A stretch of DNA of 42,061 nucleotides from contig JAHDBW010000016.1 of assembly GCA_020630175.1 (NCBI GenBank), forward strand, positions 1 through 42,061. Reading direction: 5' to 3'. The position numbers and the translations under genes were made by a program. Below, piece by piece: positions 32,249 through 40,830 of this stretch. This stretch comes from Anaerolineales bacterium (lineage in GTDB: Bacteria; Chloroflexota; Anaerolineae; Anaerolineales; UBA6668). Position 1 is the stretch's first letter. Every line of letters starts with the position of its first letter. A model generated the notes under the pieces. The model was not told the DNA's origin, searched no databases, and worked only from the letters and a program-made list of their open reading frames with translations.

Positions 32249-34234
32249 CTAACGCTGTTCCCAACTCCCATCGCTATAAAACACATAAATCGCGCCATTA
32301 TCACTGCGCAGCATAAAGCCATTGTCAAATGACTGCATCACGCCCTGATAACCGCGTTCAGCGTCCAAGGCATTGCCTAATCCACTCCGGATCTCAGGAA
32401 TATTGCACCACATTCTGCCAAACCCACGCTTTGGTGTAGGCGGTGAAATAGCAGGCGTATTTGCATCTGTACACGAATATTCAGGCTCGCCATCATAGAA
32501 AGGCGGGCTTTGATAAATCGCCCAGCGGCCATTACTGTAAGCCACCATTGCTTGGCCATCATCAATCGGTTGCCGCCAGAACATTTTGCCGCTTTGGAAG
32601 TTTTCTTCTGCAATAAATCCGCCTAGCTCACTTGCCGTCTGGCAACCAACACGGTTGCCAACTGCACCCCACACTGCTCCAAATGTGCCCGTTACCGTTG
32701 GACAATTCGGCGTCGCAGTTGGCGGCACTACGGTTGGGATAGCCGTATTGGTTGGCAATGGCGTAGCGGTTGGCGGCACAAATTGAGTGGCCGTTGGTGG
32801 TGGCGCTGTGTTTGTTTCTGTTGGCGTTGCGGCCGTAGGCGTTTGCGTCGGCGGGACAAATTGCGTCGGCGTTTCAAGCGTCGTATCTGGCGCGACATCT
32901 TGCGCAATAATCAGCGTGGCCGTTGGTGTGATGGTTTCCACGGTAGGTTCAACAGTGGCAATAGTTGCTGTTGGTTCGGGCGTTGGCGACGCTGGCATTT
33001 CAGTTTCTGTAGGTGCTACCGTTGGAGGGTCAGCGGTAAACGTTGCGGTCACTTCGGCCAATCCACTAACCGCTGGCGCAACAGCAGTTGACCGATTAGA
33101 AAATGCCCAAAATCCACCCACCACAAGCAGACCAACAATTCCAATCCCCATTAGCCAAAATGGCAGCGCGCCACGGCGTTCTTTTTCATCTTCAAGTGGC
33201 AACACTTGATAAGGCTGCTCTGCTAATGGCGCTGTTCGCACCGGCGCGGGTGGTGGATGTGCCGGTGCAGTAATCGACGGTCTCACTGGCGCAACGGGTT
33301 GCGTTTTTGGCTGCACCGGCGCTGGTACGGTCACTGGTTGCGTTGCAATTTTTGTAGATGCAGCCGCAACAACTGTTGCTGCATTAGCAACTTGCGGCGC
33401 GTTCACCGGCCAAGACTTCGCTACTTTTTCTAATTCAACATCGCCGCCGATTGCACCGTACAGCGCGTCCATAAATGCTTTTGCAGACGGGTAGCGATTA
33501 GCTGGTGCTTTGTCTAACGAGCGCAATAAAATCACATCGTGAACCGCATCGATCGCGGTATTGCGCGATTGTGGCAGCGGTACCGGCTGGTTCAGATGTT
33601 GATCATAAATATTGCCCGGAATTCCATCAAATGGGCGTTTGCCAGTAAACAATTCATAAGCCAATACGCCCAGTGAGTAGAAATCGCTGCGGTAGTCCAC
33701 ATCAGTTTGCGCACACTGTTCTGGGCTTAGGTAAGCTGGCTCAATTGCGGCATAGCCAAGCGCAAACTCAGACCACAGCACACGGCCATCTTTGGCCAAC
33801 AAGACATTACTCGCCTGCACTGCGCGATGCGTCAGCCCTTGGTGATGGGCGTGATCTAACGCCGTTGTGAGCGGTTGCAAAATCGCCAATACCTCTGGAA
33901 ACGGCAACATTGCTTGCTGCTGCGCCAAATGGTCAGCCAGATTTACGCCGTCGACCCATTCCGTTACGCTATACAGCTGCTCACCAGTGCGCCCTAGGGC
34001 ATAAAACGGCACAACGTTTGGATGCTTCAGACCGACTAAGGCTTGCGCATCATGGCGTGCTAATTTTTCAAATTCACGGTCAGCTGCTAACTCAGCTTCG
34101 AACAACCGCAGCGTTACCGGCACCTGACGTTCTAAATCAAACGCGCGATAGATGTGTCCTAGCGCATCTTGCCGAAGTTCGGCATCAATCCGATAGCGGT
34201 TGTGAATAATTGTTGAAATGGGAGTTTTTGTCAT
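32249..34234 (-). CDS. Receptor-type Ser/Thr protein pseudokinase with LGFP-like ectodomain
   Basis: A 661-residue membrane receptor. Residues 14-262 have the protein-kinase fold, but the catalytic residues are lost: VAIK Lys is Arg43 (VTLRLF), the HRD Asp is Ala138 (HRAVQASN) and DFG is EFA (156-158). The glycine loop is degenerate. The catalytic-loop Asn143 and the SPE motif (170-172) remain. A Pro/Ala-rich stretch leads to one helix (356-377), a long TPT-rich stalk (about 385-505) and a C-terminal domain with FG-x-W and WAIYQSPPF-type repeats, probably wall or glycan binding. A TTGACG-16-TATACG promoter lies 7 bases before the ATG. It is likely a signalling scaffold, not an enzyme. Confidence 0.82.
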   Translation of the reverse strand: MTKTPISTIIHNRYRIDAELRQDALGHIYRAFDLERQVPVTLRLFEAELAADREFEKLARHDAQALVGLKHPNVVPFYALGRTGEQLYSVTEWVDGVNLADHLAQQQAMLPFPEVLAILQPLTTALDHAHHQGLTHRAVQASNVLLAKDGRVLWSEFALGYAAIEPAYLSPEQCAQTDVDYRSDFYSLGVLAYELFTGKRPFDGIPGNIYDQHLNQPVPLPQSRNTAIDAVHDVILLRSLDKAPANRYPSAKAFMDALYGAIGGDVELEKVAKSWPVNAPQVANAATVVAAASTKIATQPVTVPAPVQPKTQPVAPVRPSITAPAHPPPAPVRTAPLAEQPYQVLPLEDEKERRGALPFWLMGIGIVGLLVVGGFWAFSNRSTAVAPAVSGLAEVTATFTADPPTVAPTETEMPASPTPEPTATIATVEPTVETITPTATLIIAQDVAPDTTLETPTQFVPPTQTPTAATPTETNTAPPPTATQFVPPTATPLPTNTAIPTVVPPTATPNCPTVTGTFGAVWGAVGNRVGCQTASELGGFIAEENFQSGKMFWRQPIDDGQAMVAYSNGRWAIYQSPPFYDGEPEYSCTDANTPAISPPTPKRGFGRMWCNIPEIRSGLGNALDAERGYQGVMQSFDNGFMLRSDNGAIYVFYSDGSWEQR

Positions 34235-34241
34235 CGTATAC

Positions 34242-34269
34242 CGTATAAACGCAAACCATTTGGCGTCAA
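34242..34269 (-). promoter_or_regulatory. Promoter giving a leaderless pseudokinase mRNA
   Basis: On the minus strand TTGACG (plus 34264-34269), a 16-base spacer and TATACG (plus 34242-34247) lie 7 bases before the ATG at 34234. The TATACG is repeated directly (GTATACG at 34235-34241). Confidence 0.6.
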
Positions 34270-34463
34270 TTGACCTTTACTGAAGGGGCGTATGCACAAC
34301 GTAAACAAGCGCTTTACGTCACACTCCGGTTAGACACCTGATTTTCGATAGTATAACAATAGTACGAAATCATTCTAAATTTATGAAATCGTATGCTCAA
34401 TTCTGTCACGCATCTATCACGCAGCGCCGCGAAATTGTTATAGCCAATTCTCAGCCATCTTCA

Positions 34464-34469
34464 TATAAT
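34464..34469 (+). promoter_or_regulatory. TATAAT box 6 bases before the DUF1905 gene
   Basis: Perfect TATAAT followed by TTTTGT-type spacer (34470-34475) and ATG at 34476. This decides the start in favour of 34476 over an in-frame ATG at 34383. No consensus -35 is visible. Confidence 0.55.
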
Positions 34470-34475
34470 TTTTGT

Positions 34476-34940
34476 ATGACAGACGCTGAATTCCGCTTTT
34501 TTGGTCCGATTGTGCAGCATGACATTGGCATTTTGTACAACGTCATTTGGTTACCAGATGACTTCCACGCGCAATTGCCCTTGAAAAAGCATCCCCGCTT
34601 ACGCATTCACGCTGAAATCAACGGCGTGCTACACAACGGGGCTTGGGTGCCTTCACGTGGCCGCTGGTATCTACTGTTATCAAAAGCTGAGTTGAAAAAA
34701 CGCGGTTTAGCAGTGGGCGATGGCGTTGAAGTTGTGTTTACAATCGCCGATCAAAACCATGTAGACGTGCCGACTGAATTGGACGATGCACTTGATGAAG
34801 ATCCATTTCTACGGCTAACTTGGCAAAACTTAACGGCTGGAAAACGCCGTGGGTTAGCCTATCGCGTCGCATCCGCTAAGACCGCGCCAACCAAAGCGAA
34901 ACGCGTTACCGAAGTTATCCGTACGATGCGCGGCTTCTAG
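34476..34940 (+). CDS. DUF1905/YdeI-like protein
   Basis: A 154-residue cytoplasmic protein. The N-terminal half (FRFFGPIVQHDIGILYNVIWLPDDF, ... VLHNGAWVPSRGRWYLLLSKAELKKRGLAVGDGVEVVF) is a small beta-barrel of the DUF1905 type. The C-terminal third (TELDDALDEDPFLRLTWQNLTAGKRRGLAYRVASAKTAPTKAKRV, in two blocks) is the YdeI/OmpD-associated helical repeat. YdeI relatives are linked to peptide and bacteriocin tolerance, but the mechanism is unknown. An ATG 93 bases upstream is in frame, but its extra 31 residues would cover the TATAAT box and show no conservation. It converges with xylB across a terminator. Confidence 0.78.
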   Translation: MTDAEFRFFGPIVQHDIGILYNVIWLPDDFHAQLPLKKHPRLRIHAEINGVLHNGAWVPSRGRWYLLLSKAELKKRGLAVGDGVEVVFTIADQNHVDVPTELDDALDEDPFLRLTWQNLTAGKRRGLAYRVASAKTAPTKAKRVTEVIRTMRGF

Positions 34941-34982
34941 ACCACTAAAAAAATCACAAGCAGAGGCTAACATCCCGCCTTT

Positions 34983-35015
34983 AACTGAAAAACCGTTCCT
35001 TACGGAACGGCAGTT
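34983..35015 (-). terminator. Terminator after xylB
   Basis: CCGTTCC/GGAACGG form a stem around a TTAC loop, with outer AACTG/CAGTT. On the minus strand five T residues follow the stem. It lies just after the xylB stop and before the convergent DUF1905 gene. Confidence 0.75.
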
Positions 35016-35022
35016 TATCAAT

Positions 35023-36516
35023 CTATGCTAACTGCTGAAATACATCCTGCAACGCAGGATACAACCGGCGATAATTCGCATACGGAATTTCATATGCAGC
35101 CAAATCTTTACCTGGCACTGTCGACCCAGTGATCTGAATAATTTCATCGCAAGCAGTCTCAACGCTTGCAAACACCCCGCAGCCAGTCGCCGCCAGAATT
35201 GCCGCCCCAAACGCAGCGCCCTCAGTTGAATTGACAGTCACCAACTCTGTTTGTAATACGTCAGCCAAGATTTGCCGCCACAGCCCGCTTCGCGTGCCTC
35301 CGCCAGAAATTCGGATTTGTTTCACGTTACCAAGGCCAACCGCTTTCATCAGCTCAAAGCTGTCTCGCAGGCCATAGGCGACGCCTTCTAACACTGCTCT
35401 GGTCATATGCGCTTGCGTATGCCTAACCGTCAGCCCAATAAACGCCCCTCTGGCGAGGGGATCAGGATGTGGCGTGCGCTCCCCTGTCAGGTAGGGTAAA
35501 AACAAGAGCCCGTCAGCCCCAGGGCCAATATCCGCCGCTGCCTCAACAAGATCATCAAACGCAATATCTGGCGCAACCGTGTCCCGATACCAACGCAGAC
35601 TGCCAGCCGCTGAAAGCATCACGCCCATTAAGTGCCACTTATGCGGCACCGCATGACAAAATGCATGCAAGCGCCCTTCAGGCTCGATCATCGGCGTATC
35701 TGTTGTCGCAAAAATAACCCCGGATGTGCCCAGACTCAAGGCCACAACACCTTCATTAACTGCGCCTGTTCCAACCGCATTCGCCGCCTGATCTCCGCCA
35801 CCGCCAACCACTGGCGTTCCAGCACGCAATCCAGTTAGCTCAGCCGCCGATCCTGCAACCATACTGGTCACCGCAGACCCTTCAAACGTAGGTGGCAGCC
35901 ACTCTGGATCAATCCCTAATAACGCTGCAACCTCACCAGACCAGCTGCGCGATTTAACATCAAACAACAGCGTTCCCGCGCCGCCAGCCCGGTCACAAGC
36001 TAACATGCCTGTTAGTTTCAAGCGCACATAATCTTTCGGCAACAGAATATGCGCAATCCGTGCGTAATTTTCGGGCTCATTATTGCGTACCCACAAAATT
36101 TTAGGGGCAGTAAAGCCCGTTAGCGCATCGTTGCCCGTCAGTTCAACTAGCCGCTCTTTGCCAATCCGCGCCCGAATTTCATCACATTCAGCACCCGTCC
36201 GCTGATCATTCCACAGCAGCGCTGGCCGAATCACGTTGTAATCAGCATCAAGCAACACGAGACCATGCATTTGACCCGCTAAGCCAATGCCATGCACGGC
36301 AGTCCCGTCAACATCCGCTTTATCTAAAACGTCGCGAATACTTTTTACAGTGGCATCCCACCATAACGCTGGATGCTGTTCACTCCATAACGGTTGCGGC
36401 GTTTCGTATGTGTATTCATGTGCAGCGACAGCAATCACTGCGCCTGCTGAGTCCATCAGTAAGGCTTTAGTCGCTGTCGTTGAGGTGTCGATTCCAATGA
36501 AGTAAGACATGCTCAC
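35023..36516 (-). CDS. xylB: Xylulokinase
   Basis: A FGGY-family kinase making xylulose 5-phosphate from xylulose and ATP. Seen: N-terminal phosphate loop FIGIDTSTTATKALLMD, the substrate block GQMHGLVLLD and LWNDQRT, the hinge GGGGDQAANAVG and the ATP-domain motif ISGGGTRSGLWRQI. The 497-residue length is typical. I keep GTG 36516 because AAAGG lies 6 bases upstream; ATG 36510, two codons later, is the alternative. It follows xylA by 9 bases, so xylA and xylB form one transcript, ending at the terminator 34983-35015. The product enters the pentose phosphate pathway. Confidence 0.94.
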   Translation of the reverse strand: MSMSYFIGIDTSTTATKALLMDSAGAVIAVAAHEYTYETPQPLWSEQHPALWWDATVKSIRDVLDKADVDGTAVHGIGLAGQMHGLVLLDADYNVIRPALLWNDQRTGAECDEIRARIGKERLVELTGNDALTGFTAPKILWVRNNEPENYARIAHILLPKDYVRLKLTGMLACDRAGGAGTLLFDVKSRSWSGEVAALLGIDPEWLPPTFEGSAVTSMVAGSAAELTGLRAGTPVVGGGGDQAANAVGTGAVNEGVVALSLGTSGVIFATTDTPMIEPEGRLHAFCHAVPHKWHLMGVMLSAAGSLRWYRDTVAPDIAFDDLVEAAADIGPGADGLLFLPYLTGERTPHPDPLARGAFIGLTVRHTQAHMTRAVLEGVAYGLRDSFELMKAVGLGNVKQIRISGGGTRSGLWRQILADVLQTELVTVNSTEGAAFGAAILAATGCGVFASVETACDEIIQITGSTVPGKDLAAYEIPYANYRRLYPALQDVFQQLA

Positions 36517-36525
36517 GCCCAGCCT

Positions 36526-37686
36526 TTAGCGAACGCCTAATAAAATTTCAATCGTCAGTTGATCTAACGCTTCGTAAGGCTGGCCACGTTCACCTAAAGC
36601 CGCACGGTCAAACGTCTGGGCCCGCAATGCCGCGGCTTTATCACTTGAATATTGCCCCATGTAACCATCCATGCTGCCATCATCTTCGTTGATATACGCC
36701 AACAAGCCTTGAATTTCGCTATCCGCATTCCAGCGCTGGACCTTCTCTTTGAGAATAAGGTAATTGCGCATACAGCCGCGTGCAAAGGCTTTGACATCTT
36801 CATAATCTGACGTGCGATAGGCGTGTGCATCGAAGTGTTTACAGCCGTCATAGCCATTGTCTTCAAGCAATTTGACAATGAAGAAGGCCGATTTCAAGTT
36901 GACCGCTGCAAAGCGGAAGTCCTGATCGTAACGCCCAAAAGCCTGATCATTGAGATCAATGTGGAACAGCTTGTTTTGCTCCATCGCCTGCGCCACATGA
37001 TGCGTGAAATTCAGTCCGGCCATGTGCTCATGTGCCACTTCTGGATTGACGCCTACCATTTCTGAGTGATCTAGCGTTTCAATAAAGGCCAACATATTGC
37101 CCGTCGTCGCGTTGTAAATATCGCCCCGTGGTTCGTTCGGTTTTGCTTCGAGTGCAAACTTGAGATCATAGCCTTGATCACGCACATATTCACACAAGTA
37201 ATTCATTGCCTCACGTGACCGTTTGATGGCGGTCACTGGATCTTTACCCGCGTCCGTTTCCGTGCCTTCACGCCCGCCCCAGAACACATACGTTGTTGCG
37301 CCCAAGCTCACGCCAAGATCAATCGCATTCATTGTCTTTTGCAACGCATACGCCCGCACTTTTGAGTCATTCGATGTAAACGCACCGTCTTTGAACGCCG
37401 GGTCAGAAAACAAGTTTGTGGTTGCCATTGGCACAACAATGCCAGTGTCATCTAGCGCTTGCCGGAAGTCTTTTACAATCTTGTCCTGCTCAGCAGCGGT
37501 GGCAGTAATCGGCACTAAATCATTGTCATGAAAATTGACCCCCCAAGCGCCAACTTCAGCCAGCAAGTGCACAATTTCAACAGGTGAAAGCTGCTTGCGG
37601 GTCGGCTCTCCAAACGGATCGCGCCCAATATTCCCAACGGTCCAGAGGCCAAATGTAAATTTATTTTCAGCTTGTGGTGTATACAT
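36526..37686 (-). CDS. xylA: Xylose isomerase
   Basis: Converts xylose to xylulose (TIM barrel, two metal ions). Seen: [20 protein letters not shown], the substrate histidine in NFHDNDLVP, the metal-binding [16 protein letters not shown] and HIDLND, and FDAHAYR. At 386 residues it belongs to the shorter actinobacterial-type class. ATG 37686 is chosen because GGAG lies 5 bases upstream and [15 protein letters not shown] matches the family start; a TTG at 37704 would include that site. The gene begins a unit with xylB. Its leader contains a GCAGC/GCTGC hairpin around 37711-37728, and a TTGCTA-17-TATCAA promoter candidate lies upstream. No recognisable XylR operator was found. Confidence 0.95.
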   Translation of the reverse strand: MYTPQAENKFTFGLWTVGNIGRDPFGEPTRKQLSPVEIVHLLAEVGAWGVNFHDNDLVPITATAAEQDKIVKDFRQALDDTGIVVPMATTNLFSDPAFKDGAFTSNDSKVRAYALQKTMNAIDLGVSLGATTYVFWGGREGTETDAGKDPVTAIKRSREAMNYLCEYVRDQGYDLKFALEAKPNEPRGDIYNATTGNMLAFIETLDHSEMVGVNPEVAHEHMAGLNFTHHVAQAMEQNKLFHIDLNDQAFGRYDQDFRFAAVNLKSAFFIVKLLEDNGYDGCKHFDAHAYRTSDYEDVKAFARGCMRNYLILKEKVQRWNADSEIQGLLAYINEDDGSMDGYMGQYSSDKAAALRAQTFDRAALGERGQPYEALDQLTIEILLGVR

Positions 37687-37739
37687 GATGTCTCCAATTT
37701 GCAATTTAGAGCAGCAGAGGACGCTGCTTTTTATGTGTG

Positions 37740-37768
37740 TTGATAAGGTCAGTTTAGCAATCTAGCAA
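37740..37768 (-). promoter_or_regulatory. Candidate promoter for xylAB
   Basis: On the minus strand TTGCTA (plus 37763-37768) and TATCAA (plus 37740-37745) are 17 bases apart, downstream of the terminator that ends the xylFGH unit. The match is moderate (4 of 6 in each box). Confidence 0.35.
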
Positions 37769-37823
37769 GTGCGCTGTCTTAGGGATTCCCCTTAGTTCAA
37801 ACCACTTACTAACCCCTGCTCTG

Positions 37824-37861
37824 AATCAAAAAACCAGAGCTAACTCTGGCCTTTTGATTCA
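37824..37861. terminator. Bidirectional terminator between the xylFGH unit and xylAB
   Basis: An outer GAATCAAAA/TTTTGATTC and an inner CCAGAG/CTCTGG with a 4-base loop form a 38-base inverted repeat. On the minus strand the inner stem is followed by six T. It ends the FG-GAP gene's transcript about 40 bases after its stop and separates it from xylA. Confidence 0.8.
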
Positions 37862-37902
37862 AAAATGAGGAGAAGAAATGAAACGCTCCAGTAGCTAAGT
37901 CT

Positions 37903-39579
37903 TTACTCAGCTAATGATGCTAAATCACGCGAGATAGAAACTATCTGATTAGCGGCAACATTGGTAAATGTCGCTTCACGCCCATCAGATAGGGTGATGT
38001 GTAACGTCGCAACTTCAGTTGCGGCACCAAGCCCAAGGTGGCACCGTGGATCTTCCGCAGAAAGATAACTGCTACCACGATACATTTCACGATACAGTTG
38101 CGTACCGTCTGGCAAGGTGGCGGTCACTGTGCCGCCGCTCACATCTGCGGGCAGTTCAACTTGTAGCCAATTTGCGCCCTGCACTGCATTTTCCAGCAAC
38201 ACCAAGTTGCCGCCAATTGTGCCAATAGCGATATCTAAATCGCCGTCGTTGTCATAATCGGCAACGGCACTACCGCGCCCAATCATTGGGTCAGCAGTTT
38301 CTAAGCCAACAGCCGCGCTGTCATCAACCAATTGTCCAGCAGCACCTTGGGCGCTTTGATTGGTATAGAACTGCGCTTGCATGCGGTCAGCAGTCAAATC
38401 GAGCACTGGAATTGCGCCATTGATCACAACAAGGTCAAGATCAGTATCAAGATCAAAATCGGCCCACGTCGTGCCCCAGCCCGTCCAGCCTTTGCCGATT
38501 TCGGCCACGCCAAGGTCTTGGGTGGCGTCACTAAATCCAAGCGCAACATCATTGCGATAGACCGAATGTAGCTGCGGCCCCATGTTGGTGATGAACAAGT
38601 CAACATTGCCGTCACTGTCAAAGTCACCCGCACTAACACCCATGCCACTGTTGATATCAGCAATTTGCGCCGTTGCACCCACTTCGACTAAAGAAAAGCC
38701 CAAGGCGCTATCGTCCGCGTCATTACGATACAAACGATTTGGATTAGTGTCGTTAGCCACGAAGATGTCTAGGTCGCCATCACCGTCATAGTCTGTCAGC
38801 GCTGCGCCCAGACCGTATTCAAATTCAAAATTTTCTAAGCCAACTTGCTCGCCCACTTCAACAAACTGGGGAATGCCGTCTGCATTCAAGCCCTGGTTGA
38901 TGTAGAGCAAGTCGCGTAAACCATAATGCGTATTCGGAAAGCCCATGTCAGAGTCAACAATCATGTTATTGATATCGACATAGCCCGCTGTGAACAAGTC
39001 TGGCAATCCATCATTATTGATGTCACCAACGTTCGCAGCAGTTTGCCAGCCGTAAGCGTCAACGCCCGCCGCAACGCCAATTTCAGTGAAAGAGCCATCG
39101 CCATTATTTTGCAAAAGCAAGTTGACCCGTGACGTGGTGACATAAATATCAACCCAGCCGTCTTGATCAAAGTCGGCACTTACACAACCATTGCCACGCA
39201 CTGCCAAATCTGTTCCGCTGGCGACGCTTACATCGGTAAACGTGCCGCCTTCGTTATGAAACAGCGCATTTGTTGGTAAGCCGCCGTTCTTCTCATGCTG
39301 CCCAGCTTCAGCGGTTGCATAAGAATTCACAACGTATAAGTCTTGCCAGCCATCGTTGTCATAGTCTAGCCAGCACAGGCCCCCGCCCATCATTGCAATC
39401 GGGTCACCAGACATGCCCCAGCGAAAGGCGCCGTGCTGAAAGTCTAAGCCCACATCAGCGGCAACATCACTAAACGATAGCGGTGCCGTTGAAGCCGCCT
39501 GCATGCTCGGTGCGATGTAACCACCACAAGCCGTAAGCACCAACGCGCTGAGAACAAATAAATAGCGATACATAGTCAT
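37903..39579 (-). CDS. FG-GAP/VCBS-repeat lipoprotein with ASPIC/UnbV-like C-terminus (CRTAC1-like)
   Basis: A 558-residue lipoprotein: signal peptide and lipobox LTAC (Cys18), then a seven-bladed-type beta-propeller. At least seven Ca-binding FG-GAP motifs are visible (DYDNDGWQDLYV, DFDQDGWVDIYV, DINNDGLPDLF, DYDGDGDLDIFV, DFDSDGNVDLFI, DFDLDTDLDLVV, DYDNDGDLDIAI). The C-terminal region (GANWLQVELP ... GSSYLSAEDPRCHLGLGAA) resembles the ASPIC/UnbV domain. Such proteins are extracellular adhesion or binding modules. It lies 8 bases after xylH and ends at the unit's terminator, so it is transcribed with the xylose transporter, which is unusual. It may hold a surface enzyme or polysaccharide; that is inference. 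Confidence 0.85.
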   Translation of the reverse strand: MTMYRYLFVLSALVLTACGGYIAPSMQAASTAPLSFSDVAADVGLDFQHGAFRWGMSGDPIAMMGGGLCWLDYDNDGWQDLYVVNSYATAEAGQHEKNGGLPTNALFHNEGGTFTDVSVASGTDLAVRGNGCVSADFDQDGWVDIYVTTSRVNLLLQNNGDGSFTEIGVAAGVDAYGWQTAANVGDINNDGLPDLFTAGYVDINNMIVDSDMGFPNTHYGLRDLLYINQGLNADGIPQFVEVGEQVGLENFEFEYGLGAALTDYDGDGDLDIFVANDTNPNRLYRNDADDSALGFSLVEVGATAQIADINSGMGVSAGDFDSDGNVDLFITNMGPQLHSVYRNDVALGFSDATQDLGVAEIGKGWTGWGTTWADFDLDTDLDLVVINGAIPVLDLTADRMQAQFYTNQSAQGAAGQLVDDSAAVGLETADPMIGRGSAVADYDNDGDLDIAIGTIGGNLVLLENAVQGANWLQVELPADVSGGTVTATLPDGTQLYREMYRGSSYLSAEDPRCHLGLGAATEVATLHITLSDGREATFTNVAANQIVSISRDLASLAE

Positions 39580-39587
39580 GCTCTAAA

Positions 39588-40826
39588 TTAGGCCAGACCA
39601 GAGTTTTCGCGGCTACGGCGTGAGAAGGAGTCGATCAACACTGCCGCGAGTAGCACCAGACCGTTGACCACAAATTTTGTCCCAGACGCAAGGCCAAGCA
39701 GACCCATGCCGTTTTCAACGGACGCAATCACCAGCGCACCGAGCAGTGCACTAGACACACGCCCAGAGCCACCGAACAAACTGGTACCGCCGATTACCGC
39801 CGCTGCAATTGCATTGAGCAGCAGGTTACCACCACCCACATTCGTATCAACTGAACGTAAGCGTGAAGACAGGATAATCCCGCCAACCCCAGCCATAAAG
39901 CCTGAGATCATAAACACCGCAATACGAATGCGATCAACATCAATACCAGCCCGACGTGCCGCTTCTGGGTTCCCACCGACCGCGTAGACATAGCGTCCAA
40001 AGCGCGTACGGGTTGCCACAAATGACCATAAGAGTAAGAAGAACAAGACAATGATCGCCGCCACAGGCACGCCACGGTCTTTATTGGAATACCAAACCAC
40101 GCCCAGCAACAACACAGCCAAGCCCACAATTTGCATCAGCAAAATTGCCATCGGTTTGACCATCAAATTTTGGCGCAGCATAGAGGCGCGTTGGCTAAAC
40201 TGCATTGCGGTAAAGATCACAATCACAACCGCCGCTAAGATCCAACTCCACATCATTGGCAGATAGCTATTTGCAATACCAAGCACCACTTTGTCTTGGA
40301 TCACAATCGTGCCCGCGGTAGAGAAGCGCGTGGTCATAATCAGCACCACCCCACTCCACGCCAGCAACCCAGCTAAGGTCACCACAAATGAAGGCACCTT
40401 GGCTTTGGTCACAATCACACCGTGTAGTAGACCAATAAGCGTCGTGATGATGAGTGCCACACCAATTGCAAGCCACCACGGCCAGTTCGCTGCTTCTTGG
40501 CGCAGCATCAGCGTGGTGAACACCCCGCCGACCGCACTCACATAGGCCACGGACAGATCAATTTCAGCAATCAATAAGACAAAGACAATGCCCGTTGCAA
40601 TAGCAGTCAGACCCGCCATTTGCAGCAGCAAGTTCACAAAGTTACGTTCGTAGAAGAAAATCCCTTCAGACAACGTCCCAAAAATAATCGCGATAATAAT
40701 CAACCCGATGATGATTGGGAACGAGCCCAAATCACCAGAGCGAATGCGGATCATACGGCTTTTGATGTAGTCGCCTAACGATTGGGTTGTGCCGCTATTG
40801 GTAGAAGTAGTCGATTGAGTCGCCAT
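39588..40826 (-). CDS. xylH: Xylose-type ABC transporter permease
   Basis: A 412-residue inner-membrane permease of the BPD_transp_2 (ribose/xylose) family with about ten helices after a polar 45-residue N-terminal tail. Diagnostic: IAEIDLSVAYVSAVGG and TRTRFGRYVYAVGGNPEAARRAGIDVDRI, the loop that contacts the ATPase, and the glycine-rich GGNLLLNAIAAAVIGGTSLFGG block. It starts 4 bases after the ATPase gene; an AGGAGG near the end of that gene may serve it. With xylF and xylG it forms a xylose importer. Specificity is inferred from the neighbouring xylAB genes and the length typical of XylH rather than RbsC. Confidence 0.9.
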   Translation of the reverse strand: MATQSTTSTNSGTTQSLGDYIKSRMIRIRSGDLGSFPIIIGLIIIAIIFGTLSEGIFFYERNFVNLLLQMAGLTAIATGIVFVLLIAEIDLSVAYVSAVGGVFTTLMLRQEAANWPWWLAIGVALIITTLIGLLHGVIVTKAKVPSFVVTLAGLLAWSGVVLIMTTRFSTAGTIVIQDKVVLGIANSYLPMMWSWILAAVVIVIFTAMQFSQRASMLRQNLMVKPMAILLMQIVGLAVLLLGVVWYSNKDRGVPVAAIIVLFFLLLWSFVATRTRFGRYVYAVGGNPEAARRAGIDVDRIRIAVFMISGFMAGVGGIILSSRLRSVDTNVGGGNLLLNAIAAAVIGGTSLFGGSGRVSSALLGALVIASVENGMGLLGLASGTKFVVNGLVLLAAVLIDSFSRRSRENSGLA

Positions 40827-40830
40827 AGGA

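Noticed and set aside
32586-33209. Gly/Val- and Arg-rich open frames on the plus strand opposite the pseudokinase stalk
   Set aside because: They are mirror images of the TPT-rich stalk; low-complexity composition and no start signals.
37879-37899. Mini-frame MKRSSS behind a perfect GAGGAG site on the plus strand
   Set aside because: Only six codons, opposite the end of the FG-GAP gene and just past a terminator; probably chance purine-rich sequence.
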